Part shown: in pieces, positions 9,481 through 18,629 of the stretch
How the letters are laid out: each line of letters starts with the position of its first letter
Position numbering within the stretch: the stretch's first letter is position 1
Assembly (NCBI RefSeq): GCF_023630175.1
Contig: NZ_JALLIN010000032.1
Span: 24,778-88,777 of the forward strand
DNA from: Streptomyces cellostaticus
Lineage (GTDB): Bacteria; Actinomycetota; Actinomycetes; Streptomycetales; Streptomycetaceae
DNA: 64,000 nt
Direction of reading: 5' to 3'
Translations under genes and position numbers: made by a program
Notes under the pieces: model-generated
Told to the model about the DNA's origin: nothing
Database searches by the model: none
What the model saw: the letters and a program-made list of their open reading frames with translations, nothing else

Positions 9481-9519
9481 GCACGGGTGCCGCCGGAAGG
9501 CTTCCGGCGGCACCCGTGC
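9481..9519 (+). terminator. Strong terminator after the subtilase gene
   Basis: A 39-nt near-palindrome: 19-bp perfect arms around a single base, 12 bp after the stop codon. Confidence 0.8.
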
Positions 9520-9540
9520 GGCCACGACCCGGGCTGCTGG

Positions 9541-9571
9541 ATTGATCGAATCAATACTGCATAGTTCAGTC
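9541..9571 (+). promoter_or_regulatory. Operator-like palindrome and leaderless promoter of the CoA-transferase gene
   Basis: ATTGATCGAATCAAT at 9541-9555 is a palindrome with 6-bp arms and a 3-bp centre. CATAGT lies 7-12 bases before the ATG at 9572, and no Shine-Dalgarno sequence is present. This fits a leaderless transcript whose promoter is overlapped by a repressor site of GntR/MarR size. The regulator is not encoded next door. Confidence 0.5.
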
Positions 9572-10951
9572 ATGACTGAGATCGAGTTCGCCTGGACCGC
9601 GCTGGGCGGCGACCCCGCCCAGGTGTCGTGTGTGTCGGTCGTCGAGCGCGCGGGGACCCTGCCGGCACGGCTGCCGGTGAACCGGCTGGCGCGCGCCTGC
9701 GTCGGCGCGTGTGCGCTGGCCGCCGCCGAGCTGGGGGCGCGACGGGCCGGACTCGGCCGGCTGCCGGATGCCGAGGTGGACGACGGCGCGGTCGCCGCCG
9801 CCTTCCACAGCGAGCGGCTGCTGCGGGTGGACGGCCGGGAGCCGGTGGCCTTCGCGCCGCTGTCCCGGTTCTGGCGGAGCGCGGACGGCTGGGTGCGCAC
9901 CCATGCCAACTATCCGCACCACCGGGCCCGGTTGCTGCAGGCGCTGGGCCTGCCCGAGGACGTCTCGGTGGCGGACGCGGGCGAGCGGATCGCCGGACGG
10001 TCCGCGCTGGAGGTGGAGGACGCGGTCCACCGCGCCGGCGGGCTCGCCGTGGCCCTGCGCACCCCGCGGGAGTGGGCGGCGCACGGGCAGGCCGCCGAGG
10101 TGGCCGCCCGGCCGCTGGTCGAACGCGAGCGGCTGGACACCTCCCCCGCGCGGGTACGGCCCGCGCTCGACCCGGCAGCGGCCCGGCTGCTGCCCGCCGC
10201 CGGGCTGCGCGTCCTGGATCTGACCAGGGTGCTGGCAGGCCCGGTCGCCACCCGCACGCTCGCGCTGCTCGGCGCGGACGTACTGCGTCTGGACCCCCCG
10301 CACGCGCCCGAACTCCCCGACCTGCACGCCGACACGGGCTTCGGCAAGCGCTCGGCCGCCCTCGACCTCTCCACCGGCCGGGACACACTGGAGGAGCTGC
10401 TGGCCGCGGCGGACGTCGTGGTGACCGGCTACCGGCCCGGCTCCCTGGACCGGTTCGGGCTCTCCCCGGAGGCGCTGGCGGAGCGGCACCCCGGGCTGGT
10501 GGTGGCGCAGGTGTCGGCGTGGGGCGCGTACGGGCCCTGGGGCGGACGACGCGGCTTCGACAGCCTGGTGCAGGCCGCGACCGGTGTCGCGGTGACCGAG
10601 GGCTCCGCCGAGCGGCCCGGCGCGCTGCCCGCGCAGGCCCTGGACCACGGCACCGGATACCTGCTGGCGGCGGCCGTGCTGCGGGCGGTGACCGAGCAGT
10701 CGTACGACGGCGGCGGCCGGCTGGTGCGGCTGGCGCTCGCCCGTACCGCGCACTGGCTGACGGACGGGATGCCGGCCGCCCCCGGCGGCGGGGGCGCCGG
10801 GTACGGGGGCCCGGACGCCTGGCTGACGGAGACCGGCAGCCGGCTCGGACGGCTGCGCCACGCCCTGCCGGCGGTGTCCTTCACGGGCGGCCCGGCCGGC
10901 TGGGCGCGGCCCCCGGTGCCCTGGGGGTCGGACCCCGCCCGCTGGCAATGA
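9572..10951 (+). CDS. CaiB/BaiF-type CoA-transferase (class III)
   Basis: A 459-aa protein. The C-terminal two thirds carry the class III CoA-transferase fold: 'RVLDLTRVLAGPVATRTLALLGADVLRLDPP' is the nucleotide-binding start of the family, followed by a conserved 'SAWGAYGPWGGRRGFDSLVQAATG' region. The catalytic Asp region is present but weakly conserved. The first ~200 residues are another, diverged copy of the same fold region, seen in 2-methylacyl-CoA-type actinobacterial members. The acyl substrate is unknown. No ribosome-binding site is visible, so the mRNA may be leaderless. Confidence 0.8.
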   Translation: MTEIEFAWTALGGDPAQVSCVSVVERAGTLPARLPVNRLARACVGACALAAAELGARRAGLGRLPDAEVDDGAVAAAFHSERLLRVDGREPVAFAPLSRFWRSADGWVRTHANYPHHRARLLQALGLPEDVSVADAGERIAGRSALEVEDAVHRAGGLAVALRTPREWAAHGQAAEVAARPLVERERLDTSPARVRPALDPAAARLLPAAGLRVLDLTRVLAGPVATRTLALLGADVLRLDPPHAPELPDLHADTGFGKRSAALDLSTGRDTLEELLAAADVVVTGYRPGSLDRFGLSPEALAERHPGLVVAQVSAWGAYGPWGGRRGFDSLVQAATGVAVTEGSAERPGALPAQALDHGTGYLLAAAVLRAVTEQSYDGGGRLVRLALARTAHWLTDGMPAAPGGGGAGYGGPDAWLTETGSRLGRLRHALPAVSFTGGPAGWARPPVPWGSDPARWQ

Positions 10952-11015
10952 GCCCGGGGGTGGGCCGGAGCCCCCCGTACCGGCGACCGGCGCGGCCGCG
11001 GGCGCCCCGCAGCCG

Positions 11016-11354
11016 CTGCCGGCCGAGGTCGCCCTCGACGGTGTCGAGGAGTTCCTGTTCACCTGCGTCGCGACGCCCACCGCCTGGCCGCACAAGCCCA
11101 CGGCCTTCGACTTCCACGCCGCCGAGGGCCGCTCCTGGCGCCTCACGGTCGACGGCGACGGCGCACGCTCCACCCGTATCCCCGCGCCCACTGCCGCGAC
11201 CGGCGAGGACTCGGACACAGCCGGCGCCTCCATCCACGGCACGGCCAGTGAGCTGGTCCTCTACTTGTACGACCGTATCCCCGCCGACTCCTTGCACGTT
11301 GACGGAGACGCAGGGCTGCTCGACCTGCTCCGCGCCTGGGAGCCGGAGGAATAG
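11016..11354 (+). pseudogene. C-terminal remnant of a maleylpyruvate isomerase-family (mycothiol-dependent) protein
   Basis: An open stretch of about 112 codons with no usable start ends at TAG 11352-11354. It reads 'EVALDGVEEFLFTCV' and ends 'VDGDAGLLDLLRAWEPEE', matching the C-terminal domain of MDMPI-family proteins. The N-terminal mycothiol- and metal-binding DinB-like domain is missing; what lies upstream is the intact CoA-transferase. This is a deletion remnant, not a gene. Confidence 0.65.
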
Positions 11355-11695
11355 GATCTGGCGAGGGCTGATCGAGATGGCCGCGCCCCATGCCGCTGTC
11401 CGCGCCGGTGACCTCGCCGTCGAACGCGAACGCCGTCTCCAGAGCCTCCTCGACCTCGTCACGATCGACCGGCGGCCCCACGAACACGATCTCGGCGAAC
11501 ACCCCGGTCCTCCCTCTCGACCCGGCGAACCACAGCGGTCACAGCGCCGGACGCGGCCTCCCGGCCGGGGTCAGCGGAGCGTTGTGTGGGACACGAAGAC
11601 CTCCGTGCGGTGCAGTCCCGGACGGCTCCACCACACCGGAGGCCTTCGCCGTGCTCAAGCGCGACCGGTGTCGACAACGCTCGTGATCAGTACCT
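11355..11695. other. Intergenic scar with a truncated minus-strand fragment
   Basis: About 340 bases with no intact gene. On the minus strand from 11502 to about 11371 there is a plausible coding fragment starting 'MFAEIVFVGPPVDRDEVEEAL' and rich in acidic/hydrophobic alternation. It then runs into sequence antisense to the MDMPI remnant and loses coding character. It looks like the first ~44 codons of a lost gene. Nothing recognisable lies in 11503-11695. Confidence 0.5.
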
Positions 11696-12742
11696 CTAGC
11701 CGTTGGTGACGAGCACCTTGAGGGCGGTGCGCTCGTCCATCGCCTTGTAGCCGTCCGGGACGCCCTCGATGCCGACGGTCAGGTCGAAGACCGGAGAGGG
11801 GTCGATGGTGCCGTCGAGGACGTCGGGCAGCAGGTCGGGGATGTAGGCGCGGACCGGCGCGACACCGCCGCGCAGGGCGATGTTCCGGTCGAACATGACG
11901 CCGAGGTCCAGTCCGGTGCCGCTGCCGTGCGGTACGCCGACGAAGCCGATGGCGCCGCCGTCGCGAGTGATGTTCACGGCCGTCCGCATGGACTGCTCGG
12001 TGCCGACCGCCTCGACCACGGCGTGCGCGCCCTGGCCTCGGGTCAGCTCGCGCACGGCCTCCACGGCCGCGTCCCCGCGCTCGGCGACGACGTCGGTGGC
12101 GCCGAAGCGGCGCGCGATGTCGGTGCGGACCTCGTGCCGGCCGAGCGCGATGATCCGCTCGGCGCCGAGGCGCTTGGCGGCCAGCACGGCGCACAGACCG
12201 ACGGCGCCGTCGCCGACCACGGCGACCGTGGCGCCCGGGCGGGCGCCCGCGCCGAGGGCCGCGTGGTGGCCGGTGCCGAGCACGTCGGAGAGGGTCAGCA
12301 GGGCGGACAGCAGATGGTCGTCGGAGGCGGCGTCCTTGGGCAGCTGGACGAGGGTGCCGTCGGCGAACGGCACGCGCACCGCCTCGCCCTGGCCGCCGTC
12401 GTACCCGACGGAGCCCCAGAAACCGCCGTGCTCGCACGAGGTGGTCAGACCCTCGCGGCAGTGGTCGCACACGCCGTCGGACCACATGAACGGGGCGACC
12501 ACCAGGTCACCGCGCCGGACGGTGGACACCTCGGAGCCGGTCTCCTCGACGACACCGAGGAACTCGTGGCCGATGCGCTGCCCTGGCTGCCGGGCCGCCT
12601 CACCCCGGTAGGCCCACAGGTCGCTGCCGCAGATGCAGGCGCGCAGCACCCGCACGACGGCGTCGGTGGGCAGCTGCACCACGGGTTCGGGGACGTCCTC
12701 CACGCGCATGTCGTACGGGGCGTGGATGGTGGTGGCGCGCAT
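11696..12742 (-). CDS. Zinc-dependent alcohol dehydrogenase (MDR superfamily)
   Basis: A 348-aa medium-chain dehydrogenase. The catalytic zinc ligands are visible as Cys in 'CICGSD' and His-Glu in 'GHEFLG'. The Rossmann motif is 'VAVVGDGAVGLCAV'. The structural-zinc lobe keeps only three of the usual four cysteines ('GVCDHC' and 'TTSC'), because the first is replaced, so the second zinc may be absent. It is a single-gene unit, with a GAGAAGGA-like ribosome-binding site before ATG 12742. Substrate unknown. Confidence 0.9.
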   Translation of the reverse strand: MRATTIHAPYDMRVEDVPEPVVQLPTDAVVRVLRACICGSDLWAYRGEAARQPGQRIGHEFLGVVEETGSEVSTVRRGDLVVAPFMWSDGVCDHCREGLTTSCEHGGFWGSVGYDGGQGEAVRVPFADGTLVQLPKDAASDDHLLSALLTLSDVLGTGHHAALGAGARPGATVAVVGDGAVGLCAVLAAKRLGAERIIALGRHEVRTDIARRFGATDVVAERGDAAVEAVRELTRGQGAHAVVEAVGTEQSMRTAVNITRDGGAIGFVGVPHGSGTGLDLGVMFDRNIALRGGVAPVRAYIPDLLPDVLDGTIDPSPVFDLTVGIEGVPDGYKAMDERTALKVLVTNG

Positions 12743-12863
12743 GTCGAGGATCCTTCTCGTGCGGGGTGTCGTGCGGTGCCCGGGGGGTGGTCGAGCGCAC
12801 CTCACGGTACGTCCTGGCGGCCGCGGGCCGCGCGGGCGGGGCCCGGGTCCGCTCACCGGCCGG

Positions 12864-13574
12864 CTACACCCCCACCGCGCCCAGCAGCGTCCCGGCCACG
12901 TACGTCACCCCCATGGCGAGGGCGCCGCCCGCCGTGTTGCGCAGCACCGCGCGGCCGGGCGCGGCGGCGCCGAGCCGGGCGCTGCTCCAGCCGGTGAGCA
13001 CGAGCGCGGCCAGTACGCAGAGCACGGTGACCGGGAGCCGCAGGGCGGCCGGCGGCAGGACGATCGCCAGCAGCGGGAGCAGGGCGCCCACGGTGAAGGC
13101 GAGGAAGCTCGCCCAGGCCGCGTGCCAGGGGTTGGAGAGTTCGTCCGGGTCGATGCCCAGTTCCACGCGTGCGTGGGCCCTCAGCGCGTCCCGCTCGGTG
13201 AGCTGTTCGGCGGCCTCCCGGGCGACCTCCTCGGACAGGCCGCGCTCCTCGAGCATCTGGGTCAGCTCCTGCAGTTCCGCGTCCGGCTGCTCGCGCAGCT
13301 CCCGCCGTTCCTGGGCCAGCGCGGCCTTCTCCGAGTCCCGCTGGGTGGAGACCGACACGTACTCCCCGGCCGCCATCGACATCGACCCGGCGAGCAGGCC
13401 GGCCAGGCCGGCGGTGAGCAGGGCGGCGCGGGAGCCGGTCGCGCCTGCCACGCCGACGACCAGGCCGGCGGTGGACACGATGCCGTCGTTCGCGCCGAGG
13501 ACGGCCGCCCGCAGCCAGTTCAGGCGGGAGCCCAGCGCGCCGCCGTGCGTCTCGTCATGGGTTGGTTCCGTCAC
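12864..13574 (-). CDS. VIT/CCC1-family iron or manganese transporter
   Basis: A 236-aa membrane protein. 'WLRAAVLGANDGIVSTAGLVVGVAGA' is the first helix signature of vacuolar iron transporter-like proteins. It is followed by 'SMSMAAGEYVSVSTQRD' and a cytoplasmic Glu-rich metal-binding segment (about residues 70-120) typical of the family, then three more helices. It probably exports or sequesters Fe2+ or Mn2+. The GTG 13574 start fits the family but lacks a clear ribosome-binding site. It diverges from the exonuclease gene. Confidence 0.88.
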   Translation of the reverse strand: MTEPTHDETHGGALGSRLNWLRAAVLGANDGIVSTAGLVVGVAGATGSRAALLTAGLAGLLAGSMSMAAGEYVSVSTQRDSEKAALAQERRELREQPDAELQELTQMLEERGLSEEVAREAAEQLTERDALRAHARVELGIDPDELSNPWHAAWASFLAFTVGALLPLLAIVLPPAALRLPVTVLCVLAALVLTGWSSARLGAAAPGRAVLRNTAGGALAMGVTYVAGTLLGAVGV

Positions 13575-13815
13575 AGCAGGGAGAATCGCACAGCCGCGGC
13601 CGCTCCGGAGCGTCGCCGGGACCGTGCCGCCGCTCCCCGGCGTACTCCCGCGCCGGCGCGCCGGGTTCGGGCCCGGTCTCCGGAACCGCCGTGCGTCCGG
13701 AGCGGGTTGGCGGCCCGTACGCGCGTGCGGGCACCGAGCGGGGGGACGGGTCCGGGGCACCGCCGCCGGACCTGGGGGACGGGGATGTCGGTCGTGGCCC
13801 GTATCCTCAGTGACC

Positions 13816-14802
13816 ATGCTCGAAGACCGTGCGACCGCAGTGTCCTCCGCCACCCGGTGGCCGGCCGCGTATCCCAAGGGATACGCGGTCGTTGACGTGG
13901 AGACCACCGGCCTGGCCCGGGACGACCGGATCATCTCCGCGGCCGTGTACCGGCTGGACGCGCGGGGCGAGGTCGAGGACCACTGGTACACGCTGGTCAA
14001 CCCGGAGCGCGATCCGGGACCGGTGTGGATACACGGCCTGACGAGCGAGGTGCTCGAAGGGGCGCCGCTGTTCGGGGAGGTGGCGGAGGAGTTCGCGGCC
14101 CGTCTCGACGGCCGGGTGCTCGTCGCGCACAACGCGGTGTTCGACTGGCAGATGATCGCGCGCGAGTACGCACGCGCGCGGCGCGAGGCACCGGTGCGGC
14201 AGCGGCTGTGCACCATCGCGCTGTCGAAGGAGCTGGGGCTGCCGCTGCCCAACTTCAAGCTGGAGTCGCTGGCCGCGCACTTCGGGGTGGTCCAGCAGCG
14301 GGCGCACCACGCGCTGGACGACGCGCGGGTGCTCGCCGAGGCGTTCCGGCCCAGCCTGCGGGCCGCGGCGGCGGGTGACGTACGGCTTCCGCTGCTGGAG
14401 TGCCGGCCGCTGACGGAGTGGTCGGACACCCCCCGGATCGGCCGGCAGGCGAGCGGCGGCCACGGCGGCCAGGGTCACGGCGGTTGGCGCCCGTCCCGGA
14501 AGCGGCCCGCCTGCCCCTACCCCAACCCCGGCCGTTACGAGACGGGCAAACGCCTCAAACAGGGCATGCGGGTGGCGTTCTCGGGGGACACCTCCACCGA
14601 GCGCGAACTGCTGGAGGACCGGGCGACCGAGGCCGGACTGCACGTGGCGACGTCCCTGTCCCGGCTGACCAGTCTGCTGGTCACCAACGACCCCGGCTCG
14701 GGCACCTCGAAGGTGGTCAAGGCGCGGCAGTTCGGGACGCCGGTGGTCGACGAGGCCGCCTTCGGGCAGTTGCTGCGGGACGTCGAGCCCGCCGACGGGT
14801 GA
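13816..14802 (+). CDS. DEDDh-family exonuclease with C-terminal BRCT-like domain
   Basis: A 328-aa protein. The N-terminal ~185 residues are a DnaQ-like 3'-5' exonuclease: 'VVDVETTG' supplies the first acidic pair, 'HNAVFDW' the third acidic residue and 'HHALDDAR' the final His-x4-Asp. A basic Gly/His linker (about 210-240) follows. The C-terminal ~90 residues resemble a BRCT domain ('MRVAFSGDT', then 'VTNDP...SKVVKARQFGTPVVDEAAF'). A role in DNA repair or proofreading is inferred. ATG 13816 is chosen; GTG 13810 is also in frame. Confidence 0.88.
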   Translation: MLEDRATAVSSATRWPAAYPKGYAVVDVETTGLARDDRIISAAVYRLDARGEVEDHWYTLVNPERDPGPVWIHGLTSEVLEGAPLFGEVAEEFAARLDGRVLVAHNAVFDWQMIAREYARARREAPVRQRLCTIALSKELGLPLPNFKLESLAAHFGVVQQRAHHALDDARVLAEAFRPSLRAAAAGDVRLPLLECRPLTEWSDTPRIGRQASGGHGGQGHGGWRPSRKRPACPYPNPGRYETGKRLKQGMRVAFSGDTSTERELLEDRATEAGLHVATSLSRLTSLLVTNDPGSGTSKVVKARQFGTPVVDEAAFGQLLRDVEPADG

Positions 14803-14881
14803 CCGTACGGACGGGTGATTGGCGCGCGACTCGCCCCGTGCCCGCTCGCCCGGGGGTCGGCCACGGCTCACGCTGGGCCCC

Positions 14882-15115
14882 ATGGCGACATGCGAAGTAT
14901 GCGGCAACAACTACGGAATGACCTTCGAGGTGCACGCACAGGGCGCCGTGCACGTGTTCGACTGCTTCTCCTGCGCGATCCACCGCATGGCCCCGATCTG
15001 CGAGCACTGCCGGGTGCAGATCATCGGGCAGGGCGTGGAGGTCGAGGGCCACTGGTACTGCGGCGCCCACTGCGCCCGGGCGGAGGGGAAGACGGGGGTG
15101 GTGGACCGGGTGTGA
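14882..15115 (+). CDS. Small cysteine-rich zinc-binding protein
   Basis: A 77-aa protein with four cysteine pairs: CEVC near the N-terminus, CFSC, CEHC and CGAHC. This layout suits two zinc sites of a LIM- or metallothionein-like fold. It was read from ATG 14882; the longer ORF from 14819 adds only low-complexity residues. It is widely conserved in Streptomyces (from memory) but of unknown function. It may act as a metal-holding or protein-contact module. Confidence 0.75.
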   Translation: MATCEVCGNNYGMTFEVHAQGAVHVFDCFSCAIHRMAPICEHCRVQIIGQGVEVEGHWYCGAHCARAEGKTGVVDRV

Positions 15116-15164
15116 CCCGGTACCCGCGCGAACGCACCCCACGACCCGGAGGTACCGTCGTGGG

Positions 15165-15962
15165 GTGCACCGCTACCGCTTCCTGCTGACCCGCCAGTGG
15201 GTGATCCTCACCGTCGTCGCGATCGCGCTGATCCCGACGATGATCGAGCTGGGCTTCTGGCAGCAGCACCGGTACCAGGAGCGCACCGCCCGCAACGACC
15301 TCGTCTCCCAGGCGCTGCACGCCGATCCCGTCCCCGTGGAACGGCTCACCTCCCCCGGTCACTCCGTGACCCGGACCGAGAAGTACCGCACGGTCACCGC
15401 GACCGGCGCCTTCGACGCCTCCCGGGAGGTGGTGGTCCGGCGCCGGACGAACTCCGACGGCGAGGTCGGCTTCCACGTCCTGACCCCGTTCGTCCTGACC
15501 GACGGCCGGGTGCTGCTGGTCAACCGGGGCTGGATCCCGGCGAACGGCGTGCAGACCGACTTCCCCGAGATCCCCGCGCCGCCCGCGGGCCGGCTCACCG
15601 TCACCGGGCGGCTGGAGGCCGACGAGACGACCTCGGCGAGCGGGATCAAGAACGTCAGGGGCCTGCCGGACCGCCAGATCATGCTGATCGACAGCGCCGA
15701 GGAGGCGCGACGGCTCGGTGCGAAGGTGCTCGGCGGCTACGTCGAGCAGACGGCGCCGGCGGCCAGGGGCGGCACCCCGGAGCAGATCTCCGACCCGGGC
15801 CGCGAGGACGCCCCGCTGAACTACGCGTACATGCTCCAGTGGTGGCTGTTCGCCGCGGCCGTCCCGGTGGGCTGGTGGTTCCTGGTCCGGCGCGAGATCC
15901 GGGACCAGGACGAGGCGGCCGCCCAGCCGGCGCCGGAGAAGAGCGAACCGGCCGCCGTGTGA
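15165..15962 (+). CDS. SURF1-family cytochrome c oxidase assembly protein
   Basis: A 265-aa protein with an N-terminal membrane helix (about residues 8-27), a periplasm-side domain, and a second helix near 220-238. The family pattern is clear: 'LGFWQQHRYQERTARND' after helix 1, then 'VLLVNRGWIPAN', then 'NYAYMLQWWLFA' at the second helix. SURF1 helps insert haem a into cytochrome aa3 oxidase. The GTG start has a GGAGG-like site (cccggaggtacc). It is separate from the cta genes here. Confidence 0.92.
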   Translation: MHRYRFLLTRQWVILTVVAIALIPTMIELGFWQQHRYQERTARNDLVSQALHADPVPVERLTSPGHSVTRTEKYRTVTATGAFDASREVVVRRRTNSDGEVGFHVLTPFVLTDGRVLLVNRGWIPANGVQTDFPEIPAPPAGRLTVTGRLEADETTSASGIKNVRGLPDRQIMLIDSAEEARRLGAKVLGGYVEQTAPAARGGTPEQISDPGREDAPLNYAYMLQWWLFAAAVPVGWWFLVRREIRDQDEAAAQPAPEKSEPAAV

Positions 15963-16061
15963 CGGCACCGGTCCTCCGGAGGCGGCGGTCGCCCGGGGTG
16001 GCCGTCACTCCCCCGGCGCACCACCTGGTTGGCCGCGCGAGCCCCCGGGAAACCGGATGCT

Positions 16062-17846
16062 GTGAACGAGCGCATCGAGGACTACGCCGTCATCGGGGAC
16101 GAGCAGACCGCGGCCCTGGTGGGCCGGGACGGCTCGATCGACTGGCTGTGTCTGCCCCGCTTCGACTCCGGCGCCTGCTTCGCCAGGCTTCTGGGTGACG
16201 AGGAGAACGGCCACTGGCGGATCGCGCCGCAGGGCGCGGGCACCTGCACCCGCCGCGCCTACCGGCCCGACACCCTGGTCCTCGACACCGAGTGGGACAC
16301 CGCCGACGGTACCGTGCGGGTGACCGACCTGATGCCGCAGCGCGACCGCGCCCCCGACGTCGTACGGATCGTGGAGGGCGTCAGCGGCCGGGTCACCGTC
16401 CGCGGCGTGCTGCGCCTGCGCTTCGACTACGGCTCGATCATTCCGTGGATGCGCCGCTCCGACGGTCACCGGGTGGCCGTCGCCGGACCGGACTCGGTGT
16501 GGCTGCGCGCCGAGCCCCAGGTGCGCACCTGGGGCGAGGACTTCTGCACCCACTCGGAGTTCACCCTCGCCGAGGGCGAGCGGGTCGCGTTCGTGCTGAC
16601 CTGGCACCCCTCGCACGAACCGCGTCCCGCGCTCGTCGACCCGTACGCGGCGCTGAGCACCAGCGTGCGGGACTGGCGGCGCTGGACGTCACGCTGCCGC
16701 TACGACGGGCCGCACCGGGACGCCGTCGTACGGTCCCTGATCACCCTCAAGGCACTCACCTACGCCCCGACCGGCGGGATCGTCGCCGCGGCCACCACCT
16801 CCCTGCCCGAGGAGCCGGGCGGGGTGCGCAACTGGGACTACCGCTACTGCTGGCTGCGTGACTCCACCCTCACCCTGGGCGCCCTGCTGGCGGCGGGCTA
16901 CCACAGCGAGGCCGCGGCCTGGCGCGACTGGCTGCTGCGGGCGGTCGCGGGCGACCCGGCGGACCTGCAGATCATGTACGGCCTGGCGGGCGAGCGGCGA
17001 CTGCCCGAGTGGGAGCTGCCCTGGCTGTCCGGCTTCGCCGACTCCGCGCCGGCGCGGGTCGGCAACGGCGCGGTCGACCAGCTCCAGCTCGACGTGTACG
17101 GCGAGGTCATGGACTCGCTGTTCCTGGCCCGCGCCTCCGGACTGTCGACCAAGCCGCACATGTGGTCCCTGCAGTGCGCGCTGATGGCGTTCCTGCAGTC
17201 GGCCTGGCGGCAGCCCGACGAGGGCCTGTGGGAGGTGCGCGGCGGCCGGCGCCAGTTCGTGCACTCGAAGGTGATGGTGTGGGTGGCCGCCGACCGCGCC
17301 GTGAGGACCCTGGAGCGGTATCCGGAGCTGCCCGGTGACCTCGACGGCTGGCGGGCGATGCGCGAGGAGGTGCACCGGGAGGTGTGCGAGCGGGGATACG
17401 ACCCCGAGCGCAACACGTTCACCCAGTACTACGGCTCGCGCGAACTGGACGCCGCCCTGCTGCTGATCCCCCACTACGGGTTCCTGCCCCCCGACGACCC
17501 GCGGGTGATCGGCACGGTCGACGCCATCCGCGACGACCTGGACCACGGGGGTCTGGTCCGGCGCTACGACACCGACGCGGTCGGCGTCGACGGCATGCCG
17601 GGCGGCGAGGGCGCCTTCCTGGCCTGCTCGTTCTGGCTCGCCCAGGCCCTGCACCTGACGGGCCGCGAGGAGGAGGCACGCGAGCTGTTCGAGAGGCTGG
17701 TGGGCCTGGCCAACGACGTGGGGCTGCTGGCGGAGGAGTACGACCCGGAACCGGGCCGCCAACTCGGCAACTTCCCGCAGGCGTTCAGCCACATCGCGTT
17801 GGTGAACACCGCCCTCGCCCTGTTCGGCGGCGAGGGGGCAGGATAG
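16062..17846 (+). CDS. Glycoside hydrolase family 15 protein (trehalase/glucoamylase-like)
   Basis: A 594-aa protein. The N-terminus 'IEDYAVIGDEQTAALVGRDGSIDWLCLPRFDS' and the start of the (alpha/alpha)6 barrel 'RNWDYRYCWLRDSTLTL' identify the bacterial GH15 branch. That branch includes GH15 trehalases and uncharacterised glucoamylase-like enzymes. There is no signal peptide, so it acts in the cytoplasm; the candidate catalytic Glu residues are in the barrel. The GTG start at 16062 is chosen by homology. The next gene follows after 5 bp, so the pair may be co-transcribed. Confidence 0.88.
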   Translation: MNERIEDYAVIGDEQTAALVGRDGSIDWLCLPRFDSGACFARLLGDEENGHWRIAPQGAGTCTRRAYRPDTLVLDTEWDTADGTVRVTDLMPQRDRAPDVVRIVEGVSGRVTVRGVLRLRFDYGSIIPWMRRSDGHRVAVAGPDSVWLRAEPQVRTWGEDFCTHSEFTLAEGERVAFVLTWHPSHEPRPALVDPYAALSTSVRDWRRWTSRCRYDGPHRDAVVRSLITLKALTYAPTGGIVAAATTSLPEEPGGVRNWDYRYCWLRDSTLTLGALLAAGYHSEAAAWRDWLLRAVAGDPADLQIMYGLAGERRLPEWELPWLSGFADSAPARVGNGAVDQLQLDVYGEVMDSLFLARASGLSTKPHMWSLQCALMAFLQSAWRQPDEGLWEVRGGRRQFVHSKVMVWVAADRAVRTLERYPELPGDLDGWRAMREEVHREVCERGYDPERNTFTQYYGSRELDAALLLIPHYGFLPPDDPRVIGTVDAIRDDLDHGGLVRRYDTDAVGVDGMPGGEGAFLACSFWLAQALHLTGREEEARELFERLVGLANDVGLLAEEYDPEPGRQLGNFPQAFSHIALVNTALALFGGEGAG

Positions 17847-17851
17847 ACGCC

Positions 17852-18607
17852 ATGGATCTTGGACTGAAGGACCGGGTGTACGTCGTCACCGGCGCGACGC
17901 GAGGGCTGGGCAACGCCGCCGCGCGGGAGCTGGTCGCCGACGGGGCGAAGGTGGTCGTCACCGGCCGTGACGAGGAGCGGGTCGCCGGCGCGGCGGCCGA
18001 ACTGGGGCCGAACGCGGTGGGCGTGGCCGCCGACAACGCCGACCCGCAGGCCGCCGAGCGGCTGATCGCGGCCGCACGGGAGCACTTCGGCGGCTTCCAC
18101 GGCGTTCTGGTCAGCGTCGGCGGGCCGGCGCCGGGGTTCGTCGCGGACAACACGGACGAGCAGTGGCGGGACGCGTTCGAGTCGGTGTTCCTCGGGGCGG
18201 TGCGGTTCGCCCGTACGGCGGCGGCCGAACTGGAGCCGGGCGGCGTCATCGGGTTCGTGCTGTCGGGATCGGTGTACGAGCCCATCGCCGGGCTGACCGT
18301 CTCCAACGGGCTCCGGCCGGGGCTCGCCGGGTTCGCGAAGTCCGTCTCCGACGAGCTGGGGCCGCGCGGGATCCGCGTCGTGGGTCTGCTGCCGGGCCGT
18401 ATCGACACGGACCGGGTGCGTGAGCTGGACGCGCTGTCCGCCGATCCGGAGGCGACCCGGGCGGCCGGCGAGTCCCGGATCCCGTTGCGCAGGTACGGCG
18501 CCCCGGAGGAGTTCGGCAGGGTCGCGGCGTTCCTGCTGTCCCCCGCGGCCTCCTACCTGACCGGGATCATGGTGCCGGTGGACGGCGGGATGCGGCACGG
18601 GTTCTGA
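17852..18607 (+). CDS. SDR-family oxidoreductase with atypical catalytic centre
   Basis: A 251-aa short-chain dehydrogenase. The cofactor motif TGATRGLG (about residues 12-19) is intact and 'GVLVSVGGPAPG' replaces the usual NNAG. The catalytic serine region 'VLSGSVYEP' is present. Where YxxxK should stand, the sequence reads S-N-G-L-R, so Tyr and Lys appear replaced. The C-terminus 'GIMVPVDGGMRHGF' is normal. Either chemistry differs from classical SDRs or the enzyme is a binding protein. It sits 5 bp after the GH15 gene. Confidence 0.85.
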   Translation: MDLGLKDRVYVVTGATRGLGNAAARELVADGAKVVVTGRDEERVAGAAAELGPNAVGVAADNADPQAAERLIAAAREHFGGFHGVLVSVGGPAPGFVADNTDEQWRDAFESVFLGAVRFARTAAAELEPGGVIGFVLSGSVYEPIAGLTVSNGLRPGLAGFAKSVSDELGPRGIRVVGLLPGRIDTDRVRELDALSADPEATRAAGESRIPLRRYGAPEEFGRVAAFLLSPAASYLTGIMVPVDGGMRHGF

Positions 18608-18629
18608 GGTGCCCCGCCACCGCGGACGG

